From the NCBI GenBank assembly GCA_947585885.1, contig CANPXI010000061.1, positions 1 to 6,074 of the forward strand: 6,074 nt of DNA, written 5' to 3'. Below, in pieces: positions 1 to 5,773 of the stretch; the stretch's first letter is position 1; the number at the start of each line of letters is the position of its first letter. The notes beneath the pieces were generated by a model. That model searched no databases and was not told the origin of the DNA. It was given only the letters and a program-made list of their open reading frames with translations. This DNA is from an uncultured Bacilli bacterium (GTDB taxonomy: Bacteria; Bacillota_I; Bacilli_A; RF39; UBA660). The position numbers were made by a program, and so were the translations under genes.

Positions 1-1026
1 CACAACTAAACCAGCAAAAATACTTGCTAAAATGATTAAAATCTTATTTTGTTTTTTACTTTCTTCTATTTCTTCCTTTTTCATTTCTTCTTTCTTTTCC
101 TCATCTTTTGCTTTAGCTTCTTTTACCACGTTATCTAAAACTTTAGTACTTTCCACGTCAGTTTCTGAATAAGGATACACATATCTTTTCTCGTTAGCCC
201 TATTCTCATCAAGTGCTGTAATAATATCTTTATGCATCTCTCTTGCATCCTTATACCTGTTCATAGGATTTTTAGCTGTCGCTTTTAATATTATGTTCTC
301 AACTGATTGAGGTAATTCTGGAAGAATTTTTCTAACAGAAGGTAATGGTTCTTTTAAATGCTTTAATGCTATTTCTACTGCATTATCTCCTTTATATGGA
401 ACTCCACCAGTAAGAAGTTCATACATTAAAATACCCATTGAATATATATCACTTCTGATAGTACTTCCTTTTCCATTAGCTTGCTCTGGAGGTAAATAAT
501 GAACACTACCCATAACACTATTAGTTTGAGTAAGTTGTGTACTATTTAAAGCCATCGCAATACCAAAGTCTGTTATCTTAATAAGTCCATTTTCTAGTAT
601 CATTATATTTTGTGGTTTAATATCTCTATGTATAATATAAGAGTCATGCGCATGAGCCATTCCATCAGTAAGTTGACTCATAATATCTATAACTTCTGTT
701 ATAGTTAAACTTCCTCTTTTCTTTAAAAGTTGCTTTAAAGTCTTACCCTCAACATACTCCATAACTATATAATATTGCCCGTCATCTTCTCCAACATCAT
801 ACATTTCAACAATATTAGGATGAGATAAACTAGATGCACTAAGTGCTTCTCTTTGAAAACGTCTAACAAACTTTTCATCATTTGCTAGGTCTCCTCTTAA
901 AACTTTAACAGCAACATTTCTATCTAAAATAGTATCATAAGCTAAATATACATTAGCCATTCCACCTTCACCTAAGGTCTTTATAATAGAATATCTATCA
1001 TTAATCTTAGTACCCTTAATTATCAC
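1..1026 (-). CDS. prkC: PASTA-type Ser/Thr protein kinase (PrkC/Stk1 family), C-terminal part cut by the window edge
   Basis: This is a Hanks-type Ser/Thr kinase; 342 codons are visible and the gene runs off the left edge. Seen: glycine loop GEGGMANVY (19-27), ATP lysine K41 in AVKVL, helix-C E60, catalytic HRDIKPQN (133-140), DFG (153-155), a Thr/Ser-rich activation loop (about 161-174), PPEQ (179-182), then a charged Lys/Glu juxtamembrane linker (about 300-326) and the start of a membrane helix (about 328-342). In this family the extracellular PASTA repeats follow the membrane helix and bind muropeptides; here they would lie outside the window, so PASTA is inferred. I chose the GTG at 1024-1026: it has a GGTGG-type Shine-Dalgarno 5 nt upstream and gives an N-terminus like Bacillus PrkC. 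It overlaps the end of prpC by 11 nt (GTGATAATTAA), so the two genes are probably translationally coupled. Confidence 0.95.
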   Translation of the reverse strand, partial: MIIKGTKINDRYSIIKTLGEGGMANVYLAYDTILDRNVAVKVLRGDLANDEKFVRRFQREALSASSLSHPNIVEMYDVGEDDGQYYIVMEYVEGKTLKQLLKKRGSLTITEVIDIMSQLTDGMAHAHDSYIIHRDIKPQNIMILENGLIKITDFGIAMALNSTQLTQTNSVMGSVHYLPPEQANGKGSTIRSDIYSMGILMYELLTGGVPYKGDNAVEIALKHLKEPLPSVRKILPELPQSVENIILKATAKNPMNRYKDAREMHKDIITALDENRANEKRYVYPYSETDVESTKVLDNVVKEAKAKDEEKKEEMKKEEIEESKKQNKILIILASIFAGLVV

Positions 1027-1765
1027 TTCTTCCACCTTCTTCACATAAATACGCGATTGATATATTATCATTACCTCCACGTAAATTTGCTTTAACAATT
1101 AATTTATCTATCTTTTCTTCTATATCTAAGTCTTGATCATTTAAAACTTTTTCTATTTGTTCTTTAGTAACCATATTAGTAAGTCCATCACTACATAAGA
1201 ATATTCCGTCAACATCATCTTCTACTACAAATATATCTACTTCTACTTTTTCAGCAGCACCAAGTGCTCTCATTAACACATTCTTTTGTGGATGACTAAT
1301 TGCTTCTTCAGGCCTTAATTCTCCAGTTTCTACTAGTACATTAACTAAAGTATGATCCTTAGTAACTTTATATAACTTACCATTTTTATAAACAAACCCA
1401 CTTGAGTCACCAACATTAGCAAAAATCAAATATTCATTAGTCAAAATAGCGCATACTAAAGTAGTTCCAAGTCCAGTTGAATCTGCATGACTATTAGCAT
1501 ACTTAATAATATCAGTATTAACTTCTTCAACCATTTCTTTTATCCAAGTAATTGCATCTACTTTACTACCTAAACTACTCATACTTTGAAATCTCTTACC
1601 AATTTCTGTAACAGCCATAGAACTAGCAACTTCTCCAGCCCTGTGACCTCCCATACCATCAGCAACCATCAAAAGATAATCATTATTTAAATTTTGTACA
1701 ATAGTAACACTATCTTCATTATGACTTCTAACCTTTCCAGGATCTGTTTGATAATGTGAAAGCAT
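1016..1765 (-). CDS. prpC: PP2C-family protein phosphatase (PrpC/Stp1)
   Basis: This is a metal-dependent Ser/Thr phosphatase that should reverse phosphorylation by the kinase encoded immediately downstream. Its 249 residues match the usual length of bacterial PrpC/Stp (about 250). PP2C motifs in order: RSHNED (13-18, phosphate-binding Arg and metal-ligand Asp), ADGMGGH (35-41, Asp36 metal ligand), GLGTT (98-102), NVGDS (117-121), TKDHT (135-139), CSDGL (191-195, Asp193 metal ligand) and GGNDN (230-234, Asp233 metal ligand). The protein looks complete and soluble, with no signal peptide or membrane segment. The ATG at 1765 has a GAGGTG Shine-Dalgarno (1771-1776) 5 nt upstream. It is the first gene of a two-gene transcript with prkC and has candidate promoters just upstream. 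The order rlmN-prpC-prkC is typical of Bacillota. Confidence 0.97.
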   Translation of the reverse strand: MLSHYQTDPGKVRSHNEDSVTIVQNLNNDYLLMVADGMGGHRAGEVASSMAVTEIGKRFQSMSSLGSKVDAITWIKEMVEEVNTDIIKYANSHADSTGLGTTLVCAILTNEYLIFANVGDSSGFVYKNGKLYKVTKDHTLVNVLVETGELRPEEAISHPQKNVLMRALGAAEKVEVDIFVVEDDVDGIFLCSDGLTNMVTKEQIEKVLNDQDLDIEEKIDKLIVKANLRGGNDNISIAYLCEEGGRSDN

Positions 1766-1809
1766 AAAAGCACCTCATTTCTTTCACTATTTTTTATTTA
1801 CTAAAATTA

Positions 1810-1818
1810 AGTATATCA
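1810..1818 (-). promoter_or_regulatory. Candidate extended -10 promoter for prpC-prkC
   Basis: On the minus strand TATACT occupies 1815-1810, with the TG of an extended -10 at 1818-1817. No good -35 is visible at 17-18 nt; the sequence there is an A/T-rich run. A start near 1803 would leave a 5' leader of about 40 nt with the GAGGTG ribosome-binding site well placed before the prpC ATG. In DNA this AT-rich, -10-like hexamers are common by chance, so this is a moderate call. Confidence 0.5.
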
Positions 1819-1850
1819 TAAAATAAAAAAATTTAAAAGAACTCTAGTAA

Positions 1851-1879
1851 ATTATACGTAAAAGAAAAAAATATTTTAA
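1851..1879 (-). promoter_or_regulatory. Second candidate promoter for prpC-prkC
   Basis: On the minus strand TTAAAA (1879-1874) and a perfect TATAAT (1856-1851) are 17 nt apart. It fires toward prpC and would give a leader of about 80 nt. It lies back-to-back with the plus-strand ncRNA promoter at 1901-1929, so this gap is a divergent control region. It may be the real promoter or an upstream duplicate of the one at 1810-1818. Confidence 0.4.
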
Positions 1880-1900
1880 TAAAAATTATTAAATAAATTA

Positions 1901-1929
1901 TTGATTATAAAATAATTGTTTGGTATAAT
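1901..1929 (+). promoter_or_regulatory. Extended -10 sigma-A-type promoter of the plus-strand ncRNA
   Basis: TTGATT (1901-1906), a 17-nt spacer and TATAAT (1924-1929), with TG at 1921-1922 forming an extended -10. The expected start, seven bases after the -10, is A1936, exactly the first base of the 16-bp helix that closes the RNA. This agreement between promoter geometry and RNA structure is the main support for both calls. Confidence 0.85.
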
Positions 1930-2106
1930 TAACATACTGAGTTATATCTAGAAGTAAGGTATCAAAGTCCTCAGCCTGTAAAAGGGAGGAGGTGACGGCC
2001 TATGAAAGGAAATAAAAGTGGAATATCTTGTGATATTTGCTATTATTTTAGTACTCTTAGTAGTACTCTTCAAAGACTAGTCTCTGAAGCGGAAATGGGG
2101 GTTAAT

Positions 2107-2149
2107 AAAAAACTAAGAGTACCTTATCATATAGACAAGGTACTCTTAA
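2107..2149 (-). terminator. Intrinsic terminator of the alaS-rlmN operon, embedded antisense in the ncRNA
   Basis: Reading the minus strand, 2148-2137 pairs with 2125-2114 in a perfect 12-bp stem (2149/2113 adds a G-U) with an 11-nt loop, followed at once by six Ts (2112-2107). This is a good Rho-independent terminator about 105-145 nt past the rlmN stop, and no better one lies between. The same palindrome is an internal helix of the plus-strand ncRNA, so the rlmN 3' UTR is antisense to the last ~95 nt of that RNA. Confidence 0.75.
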
Positions 2150-2159
2150 GCTAAACAGG

Positions 2160-2202
2160 CTGAGAGATACCTACAAGCACCTAGGTATAACTCAGTTTTT
2201 TT
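2160..2202 (+). terminator. Intrinsic terminator of the ncRNA
   Basis: CTGAG (2160-2164) pairs with CTCAG (2191-2195), and ATACCT (2167-2172) pairs with AGGTAT (2183-2188), across a 2x2 internal loop with a 10-nt apical loop. Seven Ts follow (2196-2202). These arms are also the 3' strands of the long-range helices P1, P2 and P3, so the hairpin can act during termination and then be replaced by the closed form of the RNA. Confidence 0.8.
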
Positions 2203-2252
2203 GAAGTTTCCTTCAGTAACTATAATATACCATAAATTTTATTTTTATTCAA

Positions 2253-3281
2253 TTAATTTTCATGATTTTCTTTATGACTTGCTCTAAGTTGTCCACAAGC
2301 ACCTTTAATATTTTTACCCATTTCTCTTCTAACTCCAACCCCTATTCCATTACTACTAAGTATTTGATAAAAATTATTAATCTTTTCTTTAGAACATCTC
2401 TTAAATTCACTATGACTAGTACTATTATATGGTATTAAATTGACGTACATTAGCTTTCCTTTTAAAAGACTAATTAATTCATAAGCACATTCTTTTGTAT
2501 CATTAACTCCATCTAACATAATATATTCAATAGTAACTCTTCTATTAGTTTTCTCAATATAATAGTCTAATGCTTCCATAACTTCACTTATTTTATAAGC
2601 TTTATTAATTGGCATAAGTTTACTTCTCAACATATCATTTGGTGCATGTAAACTAATAGCTAAATTAACTTGAGTTTTTAAATCTGCAAATTCATATATC
2701 TTAGGCACAATTCCACAAGTAGAAACTGTAATATGTCTACTTCCTATCTCTATTCCCTTAGGACAAGTTAAAATATCTAAAGCCTTAACTAAATTATCAT
2801 AATTATCAAATGGTTCACCAATACCCATAATAACAATATTTTGAATACGTATATTCTCTAATTTTTCTATAGTTAAAACTTGTAAAACAATTTCACTAAC
2901 ACTTAAGTCTCTTACCTTTTTAAGTCTACCACTTTCACAAAAAGCACAACTCATATTGCATCCTACTTGTGTACTAATACATAAACTTGTGGCATAATCG
3001 TGCTTCATTAAAACACATTCAATTGACTCAGTCCCTATATTAAGTAAATATTTATTAGTGTTTTCATTTTTTAACGCATCTATAACACTTAAATAATCTA
3101 AACTATAATTACTACTTAAAAAACTCTTTAATTCTTTACTTATATTACTAATATCATCAAAATCACTTACACGTTTTTTATAAATACCTTCAAATACTTG
3201 AGTAGCATTATATTTTTTAAAACCATTACTTTCTAAAACACTTATAAGTTCCTCTAATGTTAAATTAAAAATACTATTCAT
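2253..3281 (-). CDS. rlmN: Dual-specificity rRNA/tRNA adenine-C2 methyltransferase (RlmN, radical SAM)
   Basis: RlmN methylates C2 of A2503 in 23S rRNA and A37 of some tRNAs using a 4Fe-4S cluster, two SAM molecules and a methyl-carrying cysteine. Numbered from the ATG (342 residues): an N-terminal helical accessory domain (about 1-90), the cluster motif CNMSCAFC (C108, C112, C115), MGIGEPFDN (152-160), SLHAPND (210-216), and GACGQL near the C-terminus with the resolving/methyl-carrier cysteine C329. Length is close to the Bacillus protein (about 360). The related Cfr resistance enzyme shares both cysteine sets, but the rlmN-prpC-prkC neighbourhood favours RlmN. The ATG at 3281 overlaps the alaS stop (ATGAATAG). 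A GTG three bases upstream (3284) sits better relative to a weak AAAGG and is a fair alternative start. It is the last gene of the T-box operon. Confidence 0.95.
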   Translation of the reverse strand: MNSIFNLTLEELISVLESNGFKKYNATQVFEGIYKKRVSDFDDISNISKELKSFLSSNYSLDYLSVIDALKNENTNKYLLNIGTESIECVLMKHDYATSLCISTQVGCNMSCAFCESGRLKKVRDLSVSEIVLQVLTIEKLENIRIQNIVIMGIGEPFDNYDNLVKALDILTCPKGIEIGSRHITVSTCGIVPKIYEFADLKTQVNLAISLHAPNDMLRSKLMPINKAYKISEVMEALDYYIEKTNRRVTIEYIMLDGVNDTKECAYELISLLKGKLMYVNLIPYNSTSHSEFKRCSKEKINNFYQILSSNGIGVGVRREMGKNIKGACGQLRASHKENHEN

Positions 3282-5037
3282 CACTAAGCACAGCCTTTAT
3301 TCTTCTAACACCTTGACTAGAAGCTTCTTCTTTAATAATCTTAAATTTACCTAACTCTTTAGTACTACTAACGTGTGGTCCTCCACATAACTCACGGCTA
3401 ACATCCCCTATACTATAAACACTAACAGTATCAGGGTATTTATCTAAAAACATACATTCAGCCCCACTCTTAATTGCATCTTCCTTTTTCATAATCTCTT
3501 TATTAACAGGGATGTCTTCCTTTATCCACTCATTAACTAAATCTTCTACTTTTTGTTTTTCTTCTTCACTTAACTTATGGTCACAAGAAAAATCAAATCT
3601 CATTCTTTCACTAGTGATATTACTACCCTTTTGATGAACATCTTTATTTACTACTCTCTTTAAAGCAGCATTAAGTAAATGTGTAGCAGTATGATATTTT
3701 GTTTCAACAACCCCGTCACTTTGAAGTCCACCTTTAAACTTTCCAGCACTTGCAGTTCTACTTAAAAGTTGATGAGCCTTAAACCTTTCATTAAACCCAT
3801 CTATATCTACTCTTAAACCTTTTTCTTTAGCAAGTTCAGTAGTAAGTTCAATTGGAAAACCATAAGTATCATATAACTTAAATGCTTGATCTTTATCAAT
3901 TAACTTATCATTTATTTTATTTATAATCTTTTCAAATTCTCTTAAACCTTTTTCTAATGTCTTATTAAATTTAATAGTTTCATTTTGAATAACATCTATT
4001 ACTACGTTTCTATTCTCTCTAATCTCACTATAATAACCTTGATACTCGTCCATTATAACATTACAAATCTTATTTATCCATTCACCACTTATATCAATAT
4101 CTAACTTTTTTGCGTGTCTTATTGCTCTTCTAATAAGTCTCCTTAAAATATAACCTTGGTCAGTATTACTTGGTCTAATATTAGCTGGGTCTGTAATAAT
4201 AAACACACTAGTTCTAATATGGTCAGCAATAATTCTCATACTTTCTTCGTTACCATAGTAACTTTTTCCTGAAACACTTTCTATTTCTTTAATAACATTT
4301 TCCCATACACTTGATTCATAATTATCATTTTTTCCTTCTAAAATAGCGACAACTCTTTCAAGCCCCATACCTGTATCAACATTCTTACTAGGTAAAAGTG
4401 TAAAAGTTCCATCTGTATTATGATTATATTCCATAAATACATTATTCCAAATTTCTACCCATCTCTCATCACTTGGATCAAATACTTTTGGTACTTCATC
4501 TTCACTTCTAAAATAGAAAATCTCAGTATCACTTCCACAAGGACCATATGCTTCCATATTAGGCCACCAGTTATCTTCTTCACCCATATAAGCAATTCTT
4601 TCTTCCTTTATCCCGTGACTCATCCAAGCATTAGCTGAAACTGTATCTCTTGGAACATAATCATTTCCTCTAAAAACTGTAACAGCAAGTCTATTTGGGT
4701 CAATTTTTAAAACATTAGTTAAAAATTCATAGCTATAACCAATGCTCTCTTCCTTAAAATAGTCTCCTAAACTCCAGTTACCAAGCATCTCAAAAAATGT
4801 GTGATGTGTCGCGTCTCCTATAGAATCTAAGTCATTAGTACGTATACACTTTTGATAATCAACTAATCTCCTCCCATAAGGATGCTTAATTTCACCTTTT
4901 AAATAAGGAATTAAAGGTTGCATACCAGCAGTATTAAATAAAACTGATGGGTCATTTTCCGGTACAACTGGCGCACTAGGAATTTGTTTATGTCCTTTAC
5001 TTACAAAATAATTAATATATAAATCTTTTAAATTCAT
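3274..5037 (-). CDS. alaS: Alanyl-tRNA synthetase, compact form lacking the beta-barrel and C-Ala domains
   Basis: Charges tRNA-Ala with alanine. Its 587 residues compare with about 870-880 for the usual enzyme. The class II catalytic core is intact: motif 2 region with R66 and FEMLGNW (82-88), motif 3 DTGMGLERV (221-229), and the tRNA-recognition helices with GYILRRLIRRA (295-305). The editing domain keeps all four zinc/catalytic ligands: HTATH (H449, H453) and CGGPH (C551, H555). Missing are about 100 residues between the 'YDTYGFP' segment (389-395) and the editing domain (the beta-barrel with the usual DQTPFY-type motif), and everything after the editing domain (the DHHA1/C-Ala domain). 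No stop or frameshift explains this. The ending GVRRIKAVL resembles the compact AlaRS I recall from candidate-phyla bacteria (memory, not a search). The ATG overlaps the upstream gene's TGA (ATGA), and AGGAGG lies 6 nt upstream. Controlled by the upstream alanine T-box. Confidence 0.96.
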   Translation of the reverse strand: MNLKDLYINYFVSKGHKQIPSAPVVPENDPSVLFNTAGMQPLIPYLKGEIKHPYGRRLVDYQKCIRTNDLDSIGDATHHTFFEMLGNWSLGDYFKEESIGYSYEFLTNVLKIDPNRLAVTVFRGNDYVPRDTVSANAWMSHGIKEERIAYMGEEDNWWPNMEAYGPCGSDTEIFYFRSEDEVPKVFDPSDERWVEIWNNVFMEYNHNTDGTFTLLPSKNVDTGMGLERVVAILEGKNDNYESSVWENVIKEIESVSGKSYYGNEESMRIIADHIRTSVFIITDPANIRPSNTDQGYILRRLIRRAIRHAKKLDIDISGEWINKICNVIMDEYQGYYSEIRENRNVVIDVIQNETIKFNKTLEKGLREFEKIINKINDKLIDKDQAFKLYDTYGFPIELTTELAKEKGLRVDIDGFNERFKAHQLLSRTASAGKFKGGLQSDGVVETKYHTATHLLNAALKRVVNKDVHQKGSNITSERMRFDFSCDHKLSEEEKQKVEDLVNEWIKEDIPVNKEIMKKEDAIKSGAECMFLDKYPDTVSVYSIGDVSRELCGGPHVSSTKELGKFKIIKEEASSQGVRRIKAVLSDE

Positions 5038-5585
5038 TTTAACCCTCCTACTATTTCTATAACTTTATTTCTTAAATCATCTAAAGAACCATTATTATCT
5101 ATTACATAGTCATAATCATCATACCCGTCTAGTCCGTTCTCAGTTATATGACCTTTTTCTTCTAATGTTAACTCATTAATTGCATCTCTTAAAATATTAA
5201 TAGAAATTACATCTAGAAAAGAATCTTTAACCATAGTAATTTCACTTACAAATCTAGCATCACTTATAATAATAACATCATAAAAATAACTAAAAACTTT
5301 AATATCTTCTATAGTTCTCTTAGTAAAAAAATCTTTATCTATCTTATTTCTTATAATATCAGTACCAAGTTCTTGTAATAACTTCCTTGGTTTATCCTCT
5401 TCACTACCATCCCAACCACTAAGAACTTTAGCATACTCTTTAATATAATAAGAAAACTGTAAAATAATTACTTTTTTACCCAAACTCTCATAATATTCTT
5501 TCATATAATTAGCGCTTGTGTCTTTCCCAACTCTTGCTTTACCACTTATAACAAAAATTTTAGCACTATCTTTTCTAATTTCCAT
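5034..5585 (-). CDS. P-loop nucleoside/nucleotide kinase, phage-type dNMP kinase-like
   Basis: A 183-residue P-loop kinase. Walker A is GKARVGKDT (15-23). SDARF (108-112) fits the conserved Asp/Arg region of phage-type deoxynucleoside monophosphate kinases, and a C-terminal HITEN...DYVIDNNGS segment (146-167) is also typical of such proteins. The likely role is ATP-dependent phosphorylation of a (deoxy)nucleotide; a dephospho-CoA kinase-like substrate cannot be excluded. I chose the ATG at 5585 because AGGAGG lies 4 nt upstream. The frame stays open to a TTG at 5606, but that would translate the T-box U-tract and the Shine-Dalgarno itself. It is first in the operon, directly behind the T-box terminator, and ends in an ATGA overlap with alaS, so it should respond to tRNA-Ala charging even though its chemistry has no obvious link to alanine. 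Confidence 0.75.
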   Translation of the reverse strand: MEIRKDSAKIFVISGKARVGKDTSANYMKEYYESLGKKVIILQFSYYIKEYAKVLSGWDGSEEDKPRKLLQELGTDIIRNKIDKDFFTKRTIEDIKVFSYFYDVIIISDARFVSEITMVKDSFLDVISINILRDAINELTLEEKGHITENGLDGYDDYDYVIDNNGSLDDLRNKVIEIVGGLK

Positions 5586-5604
5586 AATTCCTCCTAAAAA
5601 ACAC

Positions 5605-5651
5605 AAAAAAGATGTTACCTAAGGAGTGAAATCTCTCACGGTACCATCCTT
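5605..5651 (-). terminator. T-box regulated intrinsic terminator
   Basis: 5648-5640 (GATGGTACC) pairs with 5619-5611 (GGTAACATC) with one internal mismatch, extended by A/G-U pairs at the base and by GTGA/TCAC inside, and followed by the T-run 5610-5605. It uses the same bases as the antiterminator, as required for the T-box switch. It ends about 20 nt before the ATG of the kinase gene. Confidence 0.92.
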
Positions 5652-5773
5652 TATTTATCTTAATTTTTTTAACGAGTATCACCCGGGATTTATTAAATCC
5701 ACTAAAAGAATAGCTTCAGAGTAAATACTTAATTCTTTTTCACCAACCAAGAACTCTCTACTTAAGACTCTTT
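5605..5773 (-). promoter_or_regulatory. T-box leader, alanine specificity (specifier GCU)
   Basis: Uncharged tRNA-Ala should bind this leader and prevent termination ahead of the operon. Stem I: base 5773-5767 with 5711-5705, middle 5757-5753 with 5722-5718, tip 5752-5749 with 5737-5734. It carries the conserved AGTAGAGAG (5762-5754 region) and the distal loop GGTTGGTG (5748-5741). The specifier loop reads GAA-GCT; GCT (5714-5712) is an Ala codon. Two small hairpins follow (5700-5686 and 5684-5672). The T-box bulge is TGGTACC (5646-5640); its TGGU element pairs with the 3' ACCA of tRNA-Ala (discriminator A). The antiterminator is AAGGA with TCCTT (5651-5647/5625-5621) plus GTGA/TCAC. Stem I starts inside the AI-2E coding end. 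No strong promoter is visible; a weak TTGTAG-17-TATACA (5873-5845) or read-through from the AI-2E gene may supply it. Confidence 0.95.

Larger units (their letters stand above)
1936..2202 (+). ncRNA. Structured non-coding RNA of about 267 nt, family not firmly identified (possibly raiA-like)
   Basis: An independent transcript with its own promoter and intrinsic terminator, on the strand opposite to all neighbouring genes. Long-range helices by direct complementarity: P1 1936-1951 with 2181-2196 (16 bp, one G-U); P2 1957-1963 with 2166-2172 (7 bp); P3 1970-1978 with 2156-2164 (9 bp, perfect). Inside these are local hairpins 2021-2027/2032-2038 (with G-U closure), 2068-2072/2085-2089 and 2115-2125/2137-2147 (11 bp, perfect). 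A purine-rich segment 1984-1998 contains a near-perfect Shine-Dalgarno sequence. I see no SRP RNA, tmRNA or RNase P core motifs, and it is longer than normal 6S RNA. Its size, closing stem and complexity suggest raiA RNA or another large Bacillota ncRNA. That family name comes from recollection without alignment, so I give it about 0.3; being a structured RNA gene is much surer. Confidence 0.85.

Noticed and set aside
2002..2154. Type I toxin peptide with the long RNA as its structured mRNA
   Set aside because: The 50-residue product is polar and charged with no clear membrane helix, unlike Fst/TxpA/BsrG-type toxins; there is no antisense antitoxin promoter in evidence.
2158..2172. GGCTGAGAGATACC resembles the TPP riboswitch 'CTGAGA...ACCC' segment
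   Set aside because: The rest of the TPP aptamer (CCTGATCTGGATAATGCCAGCG-type half) is absent, and the segment is explained by helices P2/P3 and the terminator. No thiamine gene is nearby.
1936..2202. 6S, SRP, RNase P or tmRNA identity for the plus-strand RNA
   Set aside because: No SRP GGAAG...GCAGC core, no RNase P P4 or ACAGRRA-type motifs, no tmRNA tRNA-like end or tag frame, and it is too long, with the wrong internal layout, for typical 6S.
2201..2226. TTGAAG and TATAAT as a plus-strand promoter after the ncRNA
   Set aside because: The spacing is only 14 nt and it would fire into the antisense of rlmN; the elements are better explained by AT-rich chance.
3274..3300. alaS shortened by frameshift or nonsense mutation
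   Set aside because: rlmN begins within 8 nt of the alaS stop, so there is no room for a decayed C-terminal domain, and the missing internal beta-barrel shows a stable compact architecture.
4420..4638. Plus-strand open frame of 72 codons
   Set aside because: It lies wholly inside alaS on the opposite strand, has no ribosome-binding site, and its translation shows no family features; it is a shadow of a conserved gene.
5586..5606. N-terminal extension of the kinase gene to a TTG start
   Set aside because: It would translate the T-box terminator tail and the AGGAGG ribosome-binding site; the ATG at 5585 is correctly spaced from that site.
1016..5606. Mycoplasma-type code with TGA as tryptophan
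   Set aside because: Tryptophans in the genes are TGG (for example WW in alaS) and TGA serves as the stop of the kinase gene in a normal ATGA coupling.
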